NCBI GenBank assembly: GCA_963377175.1
Contig: CAUJNA010003241.1
Location: 187,501 to 251,500 of the forward strand
Direction: 5' to 3'
DNA length: 64,000 bases
Origin: Effrenium voratum
Taxonomy: Eukaryota > Sar > Dinophyceae > Suessiales > Symbiodiniaceae
Part shown: piece by piece, positions 13,119 to 25,870 of the stretch
Layout of the letters: each line of letters begins with the position of its first letter
How positions within the stretch are numbered: the first letter of the stretch is position 1
Notes under the pieces: model-generated
Told to the model about the DNA's origin: nothing
The model's database searches: none
The model's input: the letters and a program-made list of their open reading frames with translations, nothing else
Position numbers and translations under genes: made by a program

Positions 13119-13183
13119 GCAATGGCCCGAGCGGGCTGGCCTTGGCCGCCGCCTTGAGCGGGCTGGTGCCCGAGGCAGCTTGG
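13119..13183 (+). CDS. Candidate internal exon, product unknown
   Basis: After an AG at 13117-13118 the frame reads NGPSGLALAAALSGLVPEAA and ends near a GA donor-like gagagg. The composition is exon-like and resembles half an ankyrin repeat, but no neighbouring exon was found that restores a repeat. It could belong to the same upstream gene as 16272-20786. Confidence 0.35.
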
Positions 13184-14340
13184 AGAGGGTGCCGTTGGTT
13201 CGGTTCGTTTTTTTTTTTTGATAAAAAGCGAGCCACTGGTTGGGGAGGCCTTTTTTCTTCGGGGGGGGGGGGTGGAGCCACAGCCTTCTTGTTTTTTTTT
13301 GTTTGGGGGGGGGGGGTGGAGGGGGTTGAGGGGGGAGGACACCAACCGCATCTGATGTTCCCCCTCTTTCCTGCTTGTTGGGCCTGGTTTTTTTAGAGGG
13401 AGAGCTCAGGGTTTCTCAACAAACAGCCTTCTGTTTGCCTCATGTAGCTAGGAGATTTTGGCTAGACAGAAGGTTCCGAAAGGCTATGTTTGCTGCTGCT
13501 GAGAGGATCGGCAAAATCAAGCCAGCTTTTGTTTGTGGCTTCTAGCCTCTAACGTGCTTAGTTGTTTTTGGACTTCATGTAGACACATATATAGAATTGC
13601 TTATTCCTATGTTAGAAATATGTTTAGAACTGTTGATATGTGTTTAGATTTTTCTATGTTCCCAAACATTTCGAGCATTGCTTCTTAGAGGCAAAGGGTT
13701 GGAATGCCCTTGGCGACTGACACTCCACAGGGCCACTTTGGCAGGGAGATGTTATCACCAAATTGAACCCTGAAAGTAATTTTGTGACATTCACCTGATG
13801 CCAATGAAGGGAAGCACAGGAGTGTTCCAGTGCAATCAAAGGGGCAGGGTAGATCTTGCGAGGGCCGACGAAGTACCTTCAGATTTGGAGATTTTAGTTT
13901 GGAGGGTTGGAGCCCCTTGCATGGGTTGCACATCGATGTCCAAGGCTCCGTATTCTAAAAGTTCTCGAGCTGAGACCTGTGCCAAGCCGCCATGGGCCAC
14001 CACGCGGAAGCCGATTTTGGGAACTGGGACCTCAGGCGATCGGTTTTGACTTCGCTTCGGACGGACCAACAGGGAACCCACGCAAGGGGCGGAGGAACAT
14101 CCCGGTGAGCTTCCATGTTGGATGGTGAGGATGATTCGATGGAGGAAGTTTGGCTCCATGATGCCCAACCTCTAAAGGCTGCGGAGTGCCAAGATAGTCA
14201 GTTGTTGGCGGCCTAGGTGATAGCCACTTATAAATCGTACATGGAGCTCTTGCCCTGTCATTCGCGGCAGCGGAGTCGTAACCCCCCACGGCGGCAAGCC
14301 GTCGCTTTCTGACTGCCAAACATCCAAATCATGGGGGAAC

Positions 14341-14600
14341 ATGATTCATCAACGCCCTTTCACCCCCCCCTCCCTCCACCCCCCCCTCCCTCCACCCCCC
14401 CTCCCTCCACCCAACCCCTACCCCTCCCTCCACCCAACCCCTACCCTTCCCTCCAACCCCACCCAACCCCACCCAACCCCACCCAACCCCACCCAACCCC
14501 ACCCAACCCCACCCAACCCCACCCAACCCCACCCAACCCCACCCAACCCCACCCAACCCCCACTTCACCCCCCGCCCAACCCACCCGACCCGTCTGACGT
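14341..14600 (+). repeat. C-rich array with 10-bp ACCCAACCCC repeat
   Basis: A CCCTCC-rich section runs first, then about a dozen tandem copies of a 10-mer acccaacccc between roughly 14452 and 14566. It ends in a pyrimidine tract and tctgacgtcag, immediately before a candidate exon at 14604, so it may act as an oversized polypyrimidine tract. Confidence 0.85.
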
Positions 14601-14603
14601 CAG

Positions 14604-14715
14604 GTGCTCCGGAACCCACCGCTGTCCCGGGACCCCGCTGTGCGGAGCCCCAGAAAATCGGCGCCGAAAAGTCCGCAGACTCAGAGCTGAACTTTGGGGC
14701 GGCTGAGAAATGCGC
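14604..14715 (+). CDS. Candidate internal exon, product unknown
   Basis: Follows the AG of tctgacgtcag after the C-rich array. One frame reads APEPTAVPGPRCAEPQKIGA and then EKSADSELNFGAAEKCA, up to a possible GT donor (gtggcg). The mixed, charged composition suggests real coding sequence, but no domain is recognised and its junctions to other exons are not established. Confidence 0.35.
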
Positions 14716-16030
14716 GTGGCGTGGGGTTTTGTTGCTTCTGCTTTTAATGGGAGGGTTCTGAATATTATTTTTTGGGGCCCAGAGCGCGCATTTACAGGGG
14801 TAGTTGTGAGGTTGTCGCTTCTTTCTATTTGGGATCCACGAGGCAGGCTGAGGTGTTCAGATCGTCCTGACGTGGCCGTGTTTTCAATGCGTGTTTGGTC
14901 TGTTTGGGAGTGAAGTCAAGAGGGAACGGGCTGCTTACATCCCGAAGGCTGCTATGAGAAGACTCAACGAACTCCAATCTGTGGTGCCAGTGTTTTGCGC
15001 ATGTGTTGCTACGTTTGACGCATGCGCACAGTGTTTCCAGAACAGCCTGAAGGAGAAGCAGAGTTGCACTCCTTGGTTACACCAAAAGGGTCAGAAAGAT
15101 CCAGAACCACGTGGATGTGCCGCAGCCAGCTGCCTGGCCGATAACGCTGGGTTTCGTAAGTTCAGATTGCGCAAGTGTGACGTGAAGACGGTGGTGCAGG
15201 CTGCGGTTGAGCGGAATAAACAAGTAGCGGCAAAAACTCTTGCAATATCAATCAGGGAAATTGGGTTTCGAGTACGCGATGACACATTCTCAGAGCCATA
15301 CATCCAATCTAGTCACGATCCACGTTCAAGGGCGGTCACTCTCAGGCAGGGACATGGGAGCAACATCTGGCTGCAGAAGCTTAGAACTCTAGGGCGGCCT
15401 ATTGCCGCCAGATCCGGGCGAAGCGCAGTCTGACTGCTTTCTTTTCTATCGGCCCGATCGGGTCAGCCACAAGCCGGGTACAACAATAGAACCCAGCCGG
15501 GTGTGTGCGGCCCTCCACCCATTTCGGAAGCTGGACATGGGACGATGAGCAAAGGCCACGCGTTTTTGCGTGGGCGAATCTGAGACGACTTTTTGGGCAA
15601 GCTTGGCGATGAAAATCTTTATTCCCGCCCTTGTCTGGCCTTTTAAAAAGCATCCAAACGGGCCTGCAGCAGCCAGGAGACAAAACCTGATCGGGCAGGG
15701 TTTTGTGGGTATAGTATTATTATTGGTGCGAATCTGGAACAATAACAAGGGGGGGAGGGGTTACCAAACGTGCACTGGCACTACCCGGAACTCACCAGAG
15801 GGCTGGAGGAAAATCATCTTACCTGGTAGCTTCCGTGGCAACGAGTAGCTGGAACCATTCGCAAGATCTTGTGTCCAAGTGTCGCAGAACTCAAAGAGTG
15901 AAGAACTTGCAAAGGGACACGTATATCTTAACCTTTTTGGTAGAACTTACAAGTTTGCGCACATTGCCAGAATCTGGTTGGTGCGTTGTGTGTGTGTGTG
16001 TGTGTACTACCAAACAAAGACAGAAGCTCA

Positions 16031-16220
16031 GGTGACATCCCCAACAGCATGCGGTGCTCTTTTCAGTGCTTGCACCACCCCGCAGCCCTCGCAGAACCTC
16101 GCGGAACCCTGGTGCAACCTTGGTGGAACCCTGGTGGAACCCTCATGGAACCTTACCTCAGGGCCGTCCCGGACCACCCGGAGCCTATCTGGGCTGAGAC
16201 CCCAAAGCTTTCAGCTGTGG
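16031..16220 (+). repeat. Dispersed 200-bp repeat with GGAACCCTGGT minisatellite, copy B
   Basis: Second copy of the repeat at 6354-6556, with fewer minisatellite units. It ends about 50 bases before the exon starting at 16272, so it is intronic if that exon is real. Confidence 0.85.
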
Positions 16221-16271
16221 AACAATTCAGAGAAGGCAGTGAGCAAGGTGGGAGGCAACGGGGGCACCTAG

Positions 16272-16377
16272 GTCAACGCGGCCGCCCGGCGGCTGGCAGG
16301 CAGGGCGCTGGACGAGGCCGCGTTGTTCGGGGAGGACATCCAGCGGCGGTGCGTGAACCCCAGCGCGCCCCGGAGAG
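16272..16377 (+). CDS. Probable internal exon of unrecognised gene
   Basis: Starts after ccta-g at 16271 and reads VNAAARRLAGRALDEAALFG then EDIQRRCVNPSAPR, a convincing alpha-helical protein composition. It ends at a GT donor (gtggcc, 16378), or a few codons earlier at a GC donor that would leave phase 0 and suit the exon at 16905. The product is not recognised. It appears to be part of the + strand gene that terminates at 20786. Confidence 0.5.
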
Positions 16378-16380
16378 GTG

Positions 16381-16490
16381 GCCGTGGTTGTCAAAGCCGT
16401 TTTGGGATCCCATTTTGGTGGGGGCGGGTGAATGCACCACCCATTTTGGTCGGGATTTTAGTGGTTGGATTGGGATGTTCACTGGAGGCC
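16381..16490 (+). mobile_element. Short inverted-repeat element (GGTCAAAA family), copy E2
   Basis: Begins ccgtggttgtcaaagccg, the reverse complement of the right end of E1, and matches E1 through ggattgggatgttc. The opposite terminal repeat is not clear. It lies directly downstream of the exon ending at 16377, with only three bases between. Confidence 0.65.
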
Positions 16491-16837
16491 TCGGTTTCGA
16501 GGGAGAAGGCGCAAATTGGGAGCTGGGAGCTGAGGGCAGGGGGTGAGTTTGGAAGACAGGTGGGTTGAAGATAGACACGAGTTGGGAGGGGAGGGAGGGG
16601 TTAAAATGCGTGGGAGGTTCCAACAAGTGCAGTGGGGCTGGCAAAAACATACATGGGTTTAAACAACATCCTTTTGGTTTCTCACTTCAAGGGGAGGCGC
16701 ACTTTGCCCAAGCCTAGCCACCTTCAGAAGGCAACCTAAAATCGTGTGGACTTTTTAAATCAATACGTGGTGAACAGCGGGGTTTTTGCAGCTGCAAAAG
16801 GGGGTCGCTCGCCCTAGCCCTGGTCCGCTCGGCTTGC

Positions 16838-16886
16838 CGAGCCCCGAGCCCCGAGCCCCGAGCCCCGAGCCCCGAGCCCCGAGCCG
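16838..16886 (+). repeat. Tandem 7-mer GAGCCCC
   Basis: About seven tandem copies of gagcccc, just upstream of the exon at 16905. Confidence 0.9.
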
Positions 16887-16904
16887 AGCGCCGAGACGAG
16901 TGAG

Positions 16905-17003
16905 GCGGCGCTGGTGGACGCTCTGCGCTTCCCCGGCGGCGACGGGGTCGGGGACTCGCTGCTGCGCTACGGTCAGCTGAAGCCATTGCTGCGCCACGCC
17001 GTG
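16905..17003 (+). CDS. Probable internal exon of unrecognised gene
   Basis: After acgagtgag the frame reads AALVDALRFPGGDGVGDSLL and then RYGQLKPLLRHAV. It ends before a GT donor (gtgggc at 17004) in phase 0, which is the phase at which the next exon (19769) starts. The length is 33 codons. The product is unknown. The junction to 16272-16377 is less certain and needs an alternative GC donor there. Confidence 0.5.
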
Positions 17004-17539
17004 GTGGGCGCCTGGGATCTGTCGTGCCAGCCCTCTTGCTGGCTTCCAGCTGGGCCCGAAAGCAACTGAAGGTTCAGATCTTTTTGGGGCCAAAAGCCAA
17101 ATTGGGAATCCAGCCACATCCAACGGAATGTTCAGATCTTGCTTTGGGGGGCCAGATGCCGAACTGGCCTCCAAAACGCCCCAGGTCCCAACTTTTGGGA
17201 TTTTCGGGCAGTCCAGGTCCCAACTACTTGTGGGATTTTCCCTGGAAGGCGCCCCTTTTCGAGGCATCCAGTGACCGATGACCCCGCCACCCGATGCGCG
17301 AGGCCGGGGCCCGCCCGGCGGCAGCTGGCAGTCGATGTCCCCGTCCACGGTGACGCTGTCCCCTGGCAGCTGGATGGACTTGCCAGGCCAAGCCAAGCGA
17401 GACCGGCTGGGGGCGTTTGTTCGAATGTATGCTACTTGCATAGCTGGCTAGTTAGTTCGTCCGTTTGTTAGTAACTATATATATATATACATACAAATAT
17501 TGTTTCTATGTATTTATGTATGTATGTTTTCCCCAGTTT

Positions 17540-18335
<796 letters not shown>

Positions 18336-19768
18336 CGAACATTTGTTTCTTTGCTTTGCTTTGCTTTCTTTGCTTTGCTTTGTATTTCCATTCGCAGATA
18401 TACTCGCATATGGGGTGTTGTTGAAACAGGTTTGTGCTTACGCATCTGGGCATGTCTCAATAGAGGCACACGCAACTGAGGTCACTGGCCATTTTGAGAC
18501 TGGGACAGTTCCGTGCGGTATTCCAGGTTGGTTTCAGCCACATTCTGAGGGGTTCCCCCCTCCCCCAATGATTTCCCCTTAAAGTGCGCATGCTTGGTAG
18601 CAAAGTGACCTCACCTATGCAGGGATCCTTGTTATTAGGAATCACCTTTTGCTTGGTTTGACTGTTGCCATTGAGGCACCCCACATTTAGAAACAGATCC
18701 ATCTGACAGCCCTGGACAAAGACTCCGGAACATGACTGTGGCAGAATGCCACATGCTTCAGAATTGCCCTGTCGGAACCTCCAGAAAATTGTGAGGCTTT
18801 GGCTACTTGGCCCCCTCTTGGTATGCAGTCCTTGTACAAAAATGCAATCATCTGTTTAAACATTGACCGACTTGCGCAGTGCTGACGCATGCCTGCTGGT
18901 TCTCCGGCCATGCAGAAACCGAGAGACATACCAGTGAAGCCCGTAAAGCATGGCATCAAGCACGCTTTGTAACCGAGCATGCTCCCCCCACCCCCCCCAA
19001 CCCGTTTCTGCGTGCTTTTTGAGTGGAGGCCATTCCCTGGACGAGCATCTGCGCACCAACGCCTCCGACGAGGCGAGATCAACCAGTCACGTCCCAAGTT
19101 TGGCTCCCCTTAAGGCAAGGGCGAGGAAAGGACAACCAGTCGCGTGCCTAGCTATTTCGGTTGGGGTTTTGACATAACACCTGGTGTTTGGGGTGGCTAT
19201 CCCTTGAAGTCAAAGATGCTGTTGATAGGAATGCTCCCGGACCCAGTCTTTCTGGGGGGAATTTTGACCAAGGTAAAATGTGAAATGTAAAGTTCTTTTC
19301 TGGGGATGACCCCACGAACTTTGACCAGCTCGGGCTACCCACCACCAGGGTTTGGCTTTTTGGTTGAGGCCTGGTTTGGCAAGGCTCTGGGAAGTTGGGT
19401 TCTTTTCCAGTGAGGATTATTCCTTGCTGGCGGGCCATGAACGTTAATTAAGCCTGTGGACATCAGAATGGGGCAGGGGTCATTGGAGATCAGTTTACTG
19501 GTAGTTTCCCTTGAAACTACCCCTACTTTTGGAGCTTCCGAGAAAGAAATGGCTCGGACACGTCCACTTCGTGTTTTTTTGTTAAAGGGGTTTCTGGTTG
19601 GGGTGTCCATTTCATCCGCAAGTTACACACTTTTAGCCTTTAGCCGAGAACGGACCGCCCAGTCCAGCGGCTTGAGAAAAAACTGGGACTTCCCCAAACT
19701 GGATTTGGGTTCGCCTGTTGGTTTCCAAACGCCAAAAGTGGGGCGCTCCTTGTCGAAAAAACGTCGAG

Positions 19769-19885
19769 GCCAAGAAGCTCCTGCGGTACTACGGCAGCGC
19801 GCAGGCGCTGAGCAATGCCCGGGTGCCGCGGTGGCTGGTGGCCGTGCCTCGGAAGGGGGGGGTTCGACTCAAGCTGAAGGGCCAT
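19769..19885 (+). CDS. Internal exon of unrecognised gene
   Basis: Acceptor AG at 19767-19768, donor gtgagt at 19886, exactly 39 codons in phase 0. The peptide begins AKKLLRYYGSAQALSNARVP and ends RKGGVRLKLKGH, basic and hydrophobic. It joins in phase to the exon at 20652. GC-rich third positions contrast with the flanking intron sequence. No family is recognised. Confidence 0.6.
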
Positions 19886-20404
19886 GTGAGTCCTGTCATT
19901 TGTTGGGGGGACTCCCCCAAAATGGTGTAAATCAACGATAGTCTACTAGGAATCCGGTTTTTTAACGCGCATTCGGGGGGCAAAGTCTCTTTTTTAGGTT
20001 GGACCCCCAGAATGGAGTTTGTTTTCTTCTCTGGTTTTCCTTTAAAACCTTCAAACCGCTGAGGGGGGGTAGCCTCAAAAAAAGACAGACCTATTTAGTG
20101 GTATTCTCCCAAAGTAATGAAGGACATGGGAAACGAAAAAGCGCTCGACAAACAAATGCCCAAAGCGAATTGACGTGTTCGGGAAGAAGCCTGCCGCCCA
20201 CCGGGGTGGGGTATGGTGGGGTGTGGGTTCTCCCATGTGCGACGGCTACGGCAATTCGCCGATCCGCTTTGTTTGAGAAACGTACTTGCATGCTGCAGAC
20301 TAGAACTATGCAGGGAGCATAACTGGCTGTGTTGTGAGGAACGCCACAAGCGTGGGGAGGAAGTAGGAAGTATGTGTTATGCATGCAATGCATATACATT
20401 AATA

Positions 20405-20516
20405 CACACACACACACATCTATCCATATACACGTGTATGTATATATATATATATATATGTAGATATAGTATGTATATATATATATATATATATGCCATA
20501 TATATATATATATACA
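20405..20516. repeat. (TA)n microsatellite
   Basis: Three runs of TA dinucleotides separated by short GTA/GCC interruptions, preceded by a CA tract. Confidence 0.9.
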
Positions 20517-20651
20517 GAGGGTCACACACCAAACATTGTATATTCTAGTGTGTATTAACACATCGAACCCCACCCAGCGTGCAGGTCACATTCTCTTTTT
20601 TGGATTTGGCGCCAGCCGCGCGCGGTCGGTTTTTCTCCGGTTTTTCCGTAG

Positions 20652-20786
20652 GAATACTACGGCTCCTACGCGCGGAACCTCTCGGCGACGGCCTTCCACT
20701 CGGGCACGGTGGAGGCCATGGAGGAGGAGGGCGACTGCTGGCGCCTGCAGCGCCTTCGGCAAGAGGGCTACGAGCAGTGGGCATAG
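20652..20786 (+). CDS. Terminal exon of unrecognised gene
   Basis: After a pyrimidine-rich tract and gtag, the frame opens EYYGSYARNLSATAFHSGTV and continues acidic (EAMEEEGD) to CWRLQRLRQEGYEQWA and a TAG at 20784-20786. It starts in phase 0, matching the end of 19769-19885. Taken together the two exons give an 83-residue C-terminal segment with no recognised domain. A gtgtcc directly after TAG could be a donor, but that would put a stop in the exon, so a true 3' end is preferred. Confidence 0.6.
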   Translation, partial: EYYGSYARNLSATAFHSGTVEAMEEEGDCWRLQRLRQEGYEQWA

Positions 20787-20934
20787 GTGTCCTAGGTCTC
20801 CCAGTGCCCTGTTGCCGATTTTTTTTGGGGGAGGGTTCCCCTACTAGAATAGACTACAGAAAAAAAGGGTACCCTTATTCTAACCTCTCTACTGGAGGAC
20901 TTAGCCTTTTTAGGCGAGCCCGGAAAAGAATCAA

Positions 20935-20992
20935 TGGGTTCCACTGGTTTAGATGGGTTTGGTTCTATTTACCAGGGAAACCCATCGATTTT
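20935..20992 (+). repeat. Dispersed element family R7 (best copy)
   Basis: Contains ccactggtttagatgggttt and ctatttaccagggaaaccca. Related copies lie at about 1135-1185, 2255-2335, 24157-24210 and 57095-57190, some preceded by gttagtttgga-like sequence. The recurrent ttaccagg could be a splice-acceptor-like motif. Family boundaries are not resolved. Confidence 0.6.
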
Positions 20993-21060
20993 TGCGAAAG
21001 GCCACCTATGGCAGTGGGAATTTCGCAACCAACACTGCCCAGTGGGAGGCCTGCCCCTGC

Positions 21061-21108
21061 TGTGTGTGTGTGTGTGTGTGTGTCCGTGTGTCTGTGTGTG
21101 TGTGTGTG

Positions 21109-21146
<38 letters not shown>
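21061..21146 (+). repeat. (TG)n microsatellite
   Basis: TG dinucleotides with occasional TC interruptions. Confidence 0.95.
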
Positions 21147-21984
21147 GAGGGTGCCTTTTTCTGGAGAGGAGCATCAAAAGTCCACTGGGGTTCGAACAAA
21201 AACAAGACAGCAACTGGTGGACCCCTTATGGTTGTAAACCAAAATGACCCCCCTTTGCCATTTTAGGGGATCCCTTTGAAAAAGAAACCTCCGAGTCTCC
21301 ATTTTGAGACCCCACTATTTTTTCCCCCGGTTTGTGGGTTTCCCTTTGCCACGGGGTGCCTCCAGAACAAGATGCGCCTCATTGGCGAAAGGCCAGGTGA
21401 AAACCCCCAGAGTTTGTTTATGGAGGGTCCGAGTGTCATCTCGGGTGATGATTGAAAGCGGATGCAGGCCCTGTCTTCGTTTCAGGGGCCATGTGAATGG
21501 GATGGGTATTTCTGCACGAGCTCTGGAACAGGGGTTAAACTTAAAACTGCTTCTCCTCCCATGAAGATGCCTGTCTTTGGAATTTCTGAGATTGAATAGA
21601 ACTGCGCTCAGATATGGTGTTCGGGTGGCTTCGGGCGTTTTCGCTCAAAAACCACCGGTGGCTTCGAGAAGGGTGGCTGCGGAGCACCTGGGGGGCCCAA
21701 ATTCGCCAGACCTGGAGCCCAAATCCGCTTAGTGCCGATGTTTTTCGTGAATGGTAGCGTTCAACTTGCAATTGCTCGGCTCCCTCAAATCGATCTGAGT
21801 GGTTGTTTGGCAAGGGCAGGGCATTCCTGTTCATTTAGCCACAACGTCGCAGCATGTCATTCGTAATGGAAGCTTTTGCCCCCAAAAGACAACCAAATGT
21901 AAAGACGCATCCACTACTGTGGTCCCGCTCGCAACGGAACATCCAGCTCAACGCAGGTTTAGGATAGCATGCTCTTGCATAGGC

Positions 21985-22936
21985 ACATGAATACATACAT
22001 ACATACCTACCTAACATACATACATACATGCATACATGCATGCATGCATGCACGCACGCACGCTACATACGTACATACGTACATACGTACATACGTACAT
22101 ACGTACGTATGTACATACGTACATACGTTACGCTACGTTACGTTGCGTTATGTTACGATACGTTCCATTACGTACGGACGAACATACAGAAAGGCAGACA
22201 TGCATTGCATAACATACATTACATTACATCGCATTGCATCGCATTGCATCGCATTACATTGCATTGTATTACATTAAATTGAAGCCTACATACATGCATG
22301 CATGCATACATGCTTGCATTGCATTGCATTGCATTGCATTGCATTGCATTGCATTGCATTGCATTGCATTGCATTGCATTGCATTGCATTGCATTGCATT
22401 GCATTGCATTGCATTGCATTGCATTGCATTGCATTGCATTGCATTGCATTGCATTGCATTGCCCGCAATGCATGCATGAATGCACAATACATGCATACAT
22501 GGGTGCATACATACAGATGCACCTACACACATGATTATATACATACGTACATACACACATACATACATACATACATCCAGCCAGCCAGACAGACAGACAG
22601 ACAGAGACAGACAGAGACAGACAGACAGAGACAGGCAGAGACAGAGACAGAGGCAGAGACAGAGACAGAGACAGAGACAGAGACAGAGACAGAGACAGAG
22701 ACAGAGACAGAGACAGAGACAGAGACAGAGACAGAGACAAGGACAGAGGCAGAGACAGAGACAGAGACAGAGACAGAGACAGAGACAGAGACAGAGACAG
22801 GCAGAGACAGGCAGAGACAGACAGAGACAGACAGAGACCCGCACGCGCACTCGCACCCGCACCCGCACCCGCACCCGCACCCGCATCCGCACCCACACCC
22901 GCACCCGCACCCACACCCACACCCACACCCACACCC

Positions 22937-22979
<43 letters not shown>

Positions 22980-23090
22980 TACATACATACATACATACGA
23001 CATGACATGACATGACATGACATGACATGACATGAGACAACATGGTATAACGTGGCATAACATTTCATTACATTACATTACATTGCATAC
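21985..23090 (+). repeat. 1.1-kb compound microsatellite
   Basis: Blocks in order: CATA; GCATGCAT and GTACATAC; GTTAC pentamers; a (GCATT)n array of about 30 units at 22312-22462; GACA; (GAGACA)n at roughly 22610-22840; (CACCCG/CACCCA)n to 22938; GACA; CATA; CATGA; CATTA. Reading frames up to 279 residues on both strands derive from the periodicity. Confidence 0.95.
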
Positions 23091-23910
23091 CTACGTACAT
23101 ATTCACCTACCGACGTCATCCATACTTCTGCCTAGTAAACCGCACTGTTCACAACAAAGCAACAGTTCCATGGACCCCGAAAGACAATGACTCGCCCAGG
23201 ATCTCCGGAGAGGAGCCGGTTCATAAGACCAGGGATTGGGACCTCACAAAGGTGCTAGTCGATCGAACCAGAAAGAAGGCCCCCTTCCTTGTTTGAAAGG
23301 TTGGCGAAACGTTGCCTGATTTTGATTCACCCAGAATGGACGCACCCATGGTATATGCCCAGGTCTTTTCTTTGCTACATGGTGTTTTTCTGCGAAGCCC
23401 GTTTTCGTCACGGCCAGACCCCTCGAGCTTTCTCTCGATCTGTCTGCTCCCAACAGACATCCGCGCCAAGTAAGCAGCGTTTGAAGCCCAAGGGAAAACC
23501 AAATTGAAGACCAAAAGACTCATTTCCGCACTCTTCCCACTTGAAAGGGTTTCCTAATCCCACCCCACCCACCGGCAGCAGAGGAACTTTCAAGGGTTTA
23601 AGCAAACTCAGCTTCCTTCCAATTGGTGGTGTAAGGGTTGGGGAACTTTTCGTAACCCGCAGGGGATCCTAGAATGGACCTGTTGCCCGGGAACCCTCTC
23701 CCTTATTCCTTTCAATGGTATCGCAAGGATATCAAGAAGAAGGATTCTTTTGAAGCCTTCATTGGTCGTCAACTGACCGGCGCTTTAAACGGCTGGTCCC
23801 CAATTGCAGGAGAGCCGCCGACTGATTTGGGGCTGAAAGAGATGGGTTTGAGAGGTACCTGTTCCCATACATCGCCACCATGCCCTCGGAGGAAACTTGA
23901 TCATTCTAGG

Positions 23911-24020
23911 GGTACCTTCCCCATTCTTGCCAGGGATCCTTCTTTCTAGAAAACCTCCGGAAACCTAGGGAAAACGGATCCGGTTTTGGGAAAGAACGAT
24001 GGTTGAAAAGAATGGAAAAG
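23911..24020 (+). repeat. Dispersed element family R1, forward copy
   Basis: Shares ggtaccttccccattct, ccagggatccttctttct, and gaacgatggttgaaaagaa with 48277-48376 and 63066-63175. The ends are inverted relative to each other (ttccccattct / gaatggaaaagg). Confidence 0.75.
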
Positions 24021-24703
24021 GAATCACTAGAGCCATGGGAGTTCCCATAAGGGACATCCATCGGTTCCTTGTGGGAACCTGATGTGAACATAGCCGTCTG
24101 GTCCTTCAAACCTCAAACCTTGGGCCCATGGGCCCCTAGGTGTCCTCTTCTTGGACTCCACCGGTTTCACTTTGGTTCTATTCATTTACCAGCGCCATTG
24201 GTTTTGTCCATAGGCTTCTTTCCACCTGGCCCGTGTTTCAGGAGGGCTGCTACGCGCTAAAGGCAGGGATCGAAGGCGTTGGTTTTGGATCCCCTCCCCC
24301 CTTTTGGATGCAGATGCAGGGATCCGTCTTCAGGGTTCGACGTTCCTCTACGACAGGTGCCTTCTCTGGCCTTGTTGGGGTGTGGGGGGTCCCACAGCCT
24401 TGCGAAGCGGGACACCACAGCAGGGCGTCAAGGGCCGACCAAGAGTTGGAAGTCTATGCAGTGGCGTGCGCCTTCAGTGGGAAGGATCCCTTCTCAAATG
24501 GGCCCCCTGGGTTCATGGGTCTTGCCGAGGGTTCGTTTCACAGGTGCCTGTTCACTTTTTCCGGGTGGTGAATGATACCAATTCACTCCGATTTCGCGGA
24601 TCCCTTGCAGGTGCCTTATTCGAACGGTTTTGGGGGTCCAGCCCATTCAACCCCAGCTTAGTATGGCAGATTGATCCATGTCGCCGGCGCGGAAGCTCAA
24701 AGC

Positions 24704-24811
24704 ATGTTCATCCGCGTGGTGTCACTTAGCGGAGAGCCAGTCTTGGAGTTGGATGGTGACCGATTCCCGGATGGCCAAGCTACCAGCGTCATCAAGCGGC
24801 TCATCCACCAG
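24704..24811 (+). CDS. Ubiquitin-like/ankyrin-repeat protein, exon 1 (start)
   Basis: First exon of the long gene that runs to the end of the window. From ATG 24704 the frame opens MFIRVVSLSGEPVLELDGDR and ends VIKRLIHQ, matching the first two strands and the helix of a ubiquitin-like fold. An earlier in-frame ATG at 24671 is possible, but the fold starts at 24704. The exon is 36 codons, phase 0, with a GA donor (cag, then gagagg). Dinoflagellate proteins with an N-terminal ubiquitin-like segment followed by ankyrin repeats are common. Their roles are mostly untested, and the protein is likely a scaffold or adaptor. Confidence 0.7.
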
Positions 24812-24841
24812 GAGAGGGGCCGAGGGTTGGAAGGACCAGCA

Positions 24842-24904
24842 GTAGTAGTATAGTAGTGGTGGTGGTGGTGGTGGTAGTGGTAGTGGTAGTGGTAGTAGTA
24901 GTAC

Positions 24905-24949
<45 letters not shown>

Positions 24950-25275
24950 CAGCAGCAGCAGCAGCAGGAGTCGTCGTAGTTGTTGTTGTCGTCGTAGTGG
25001 TGGTGCTGATAGTGGTGCTAGTGCTAGTGCTAGTGCTAGTGCTAGTGCTGGCGGTAGTGCTAGTGCTTAGGGATAGTGGTAGTGCCAGTAGTAGGGGTAC
25101 TGGTAGTAGTTGTTGGAGTGGTTGTGGGAAGTGGTAGTGGTAGTGCTATTGGTCGTGGTAGTGCTAGTGGTAGTGGTAGTGGTGGTGGTTGTGGTTATGG
25201 TAGTGGCAGTGGTGGTAGTAGTAGCAGCAGCAGTAGTAACCACTACCACTACCACTAGTACAGCACCAGCACCAG
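24842..25275 (+). repeat. Compound trinucleotide array (GTA/GTG/GCA)
   Basis: TAG/TGG, AGC and GTGCTA units in succession within intron 1 of the ankyrin gene. It produces spurious poly-Val, Ser, Gly and Thr frames. Confidence 0.95.
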
Positions 25276-25796
25276 TTCCAGCACCAGTTCCAGCACCAGC
25301 ACCACCGCCAGCCTGAGGCATGACAATGATCTCCGGGAGCGAATATCATTTGTTTGCTGGTTCATTGCTGGAAATAGTTGAAACATCAAGCTGATGGTCG
25401 ACGGGTTGCGCAATTCACCATGAGCAGTGGCATCATCTAACCAGACAAGCCAGACTTCAGGTCTTGTGTCACGCCACCATTCAGGAGCTGGATTCAGGCG
25501 AAAAAAGGTGTGGCTGGCCTTGGCTGAAATTTGTGCCGTCCTTTTTCAAGTCCGCAAAAAAGAGGTGCCAACTCAGAACAACCGAGCCACACAGGGCTGA
25601 GTCTTTCTTTTTGTTGGTACATCCAGCTGGCTGCAACAAATTAACCGCAAGCTTGTGCACTTGGAGTGCCAGGAGAGGCAGATCTCGATCTTCAGGCGGA
25701 GAGTGGCGGAAACGGAAAGGAAACCGGAAGCGAATCGCTTTCCCCCGTTTAGAGTCCCAGCTAGCGCCGTCCCATAAACGTGATTCTTTTGTTTGG

Positions 25797-25806
25797 TGTG
25801 TGTGTG

Positions 25807-25870
<64 letters not shown>
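25797..25870 (+). repeat. (GT)n microsatellite at left edge of the retroelement
   Basis: About 37 GT units run directly into the left direct repeat of the retroelement. This suggests insertion within a GT tract, although the last five units are also part of the repeat at the other end. Confidence 0.9.

Larger units (their letters stand above)
20787..24703. other. Spacer between two tandem + strand genes
   Basis: No exon recognised. It holds an R6-like and an R7-like repeat copy (20815-20990), a TG microsatellite (21061-21146), the compound microsatellite 21985-23090 and an R1 copy (23911-24020). About 44 bases before the next start codon, a pyrimidine stretch ends in cttag, a possible acceptor for trans-spliced leader addition. 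That role is inferred from dinoflagellate biology only. Confidence 0.5.

Noticed and set aside
22219..23068. Frames up to 279 residues on both strands
   Set aside because: Periodic translation of GCATT, GAGACA and CACCCG repeats.
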